Below are positions 22,984-23,225 of a stretch of DNA of 23,225 bases, one piece after another. The notes below the pieces were generated by a model, which was not told where the DNA came from, did not search any database, and worked only from the letters and a program-made list of their open reading frames with translations. The translations under genes were made by a program, and so were the position numbers. How positions within the stretch are numbered: the stretch's first letter is position 1; the number at the start of each line of letters is the position of its first letter. Source of the DNA: Humisphaera sp. (GTDB taxonomy: Bacteria > Planctomycetota > Phycisphaerae > Tepidisphaerales > Tepidisphaeraceae); the NCBI GenBank assembly GCA_025351525.1, contig JANXVV010000079.1, positions 1-23,225 of the forward strand. The letters run 5' to 3'.

Positions 22984-23019
22984 GTTTCACGTTTAGCGGC
23001 GCGCCGCTAAACGTGAAAC
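22984..23019. repeat. 36-bp perfect palindrome
   Basis: GTTTCACGTTTAGCGGCG and its exact reverse complement meet with no loop. It starts two bases after the lipoprotein stop codon. TTTAGCGG is shared with the family F arm at 8115. It lies between two convergent genes and may end transcription from both sides. Confidence 0.9.
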
Positions 23020-23026
23020 AGCAGGA

Positions 23027-23225
23027 TCACTCTTCCAGTTCGAGATTTTTCACAGGCTCTTCCGCTTTTCCATTCGTGTTGTTCAGTCCCAGATCTTCCA
23101 TCAATTTCGCCGGCACTTCGGACGTGTTTTTCGGACGGCTTGTCGGACACGCGGATCTCCCGGATCGAGGTTGGGGCTGGCGATCAGTGGCGAGAACGTG
23201 AGTCGGGTCCTCAGCCGCGGCTGAG
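23027..23225 (-). CDS. C-terminal part of an unknown protein (runs off right edge)
   Basis: A minus-strand frame open from the edge to TGA at 23027-23029 gives 65 residues, ending 'AKLMEDLGLNNTNGKAEEPV' and 'KNLELEE'. The acidic, charged tail and the lack of in-frame stops favour a real C-terminus, convergent with the lipoprotein gene. Other frames here are also partly open, so it is not certain. No family is recognised from this fragment. Confidence 0.35.
   Translation of the reverse strand, partial: SAAAEDPTHVLATDRQPQPRSGRSACPTSRPKNTSEVPAKLMEDLGLNNTNGKAEEPVKNLELEE

Noticed and set aside
302..23019. CRISPR array or CRISPR-like locus
   Set aside because: The repeats are inverted pairs from different families at irregular distances, with no regular repeat-spacer series and no cas genes.

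Overview
The window looks like a piece of a chromosome from a planctomycete, probably from the Phycisphaerae/Tepidisphaerales side. This is inferred from three things: several zinc-ribbon plus membrane-helix proteins of the planctomycete type, weak use of Shine-Dalgarno sites, and intergenic gaps full of inverted-repeat elements. One of these repeat families, when read through, yields peptides such as AWASRPCF and MGETPMPP that litter planctomycete gene models. No rRNA, tRNA, CRISPR array, transposase or phage gene was seen.

Layout. Positions 1-3620 (minus strand) hold a surface-polysaccharide cluster: an ABC-2 permease (Wzm-like), its ATPase with a C-terminal sugar-binding extension (Wzt-like), a family 2 glycosyltransferase and the start of a family 4 glycosyltransferase that runs off the left edge. 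Next come ispH (isoprenoid biosynthesis), an acyltransferase-3 membrane protein (both minus) and a second family 4 glycosyltransferase (plus). Then come a zinc-ribbon/DUF4190-like membrane protein (plus) facing a DUF4058 protein (minus). A minus-strand histidine group follows, hisC then hisB, with a small zinc-ribbon membrane protein overlapping the hisB end. From 12584 to 20502, two very large plus-strand genes follow each other: a secreted Tricorn-like protease (WD40-like propellers, PDZ, S41 peptidase) and a Pls-type synthetase (adenylation domain, carrier domain, then three copies of a two-helix plus hexapeptide-repeat module). The right end holds small hypothetical genes, a 54-residue zinc ribbon not covered by longer ORFs, a putative lipoprotein and the C-terminus of an unknown minus-strand protein.

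The main unexplained structure is the set of inverted-repeat elements. At least nine sequence families fill nearly every intergenic gap. Most have two long arms in inverse orientation. They also reach into genes: one supplies the stop codon of a glycosyltransferase, one supplies codons at the 5' end of the Tricorn-like gene, several create false N-terminal extensions, and one 86-bp element lies in frame inside the Pls-like synthetase, where it encodes a Pro/Gly/Arg-rich linker. The in-frame insertion and the Pls-like synthetase are the two points most worth following up.
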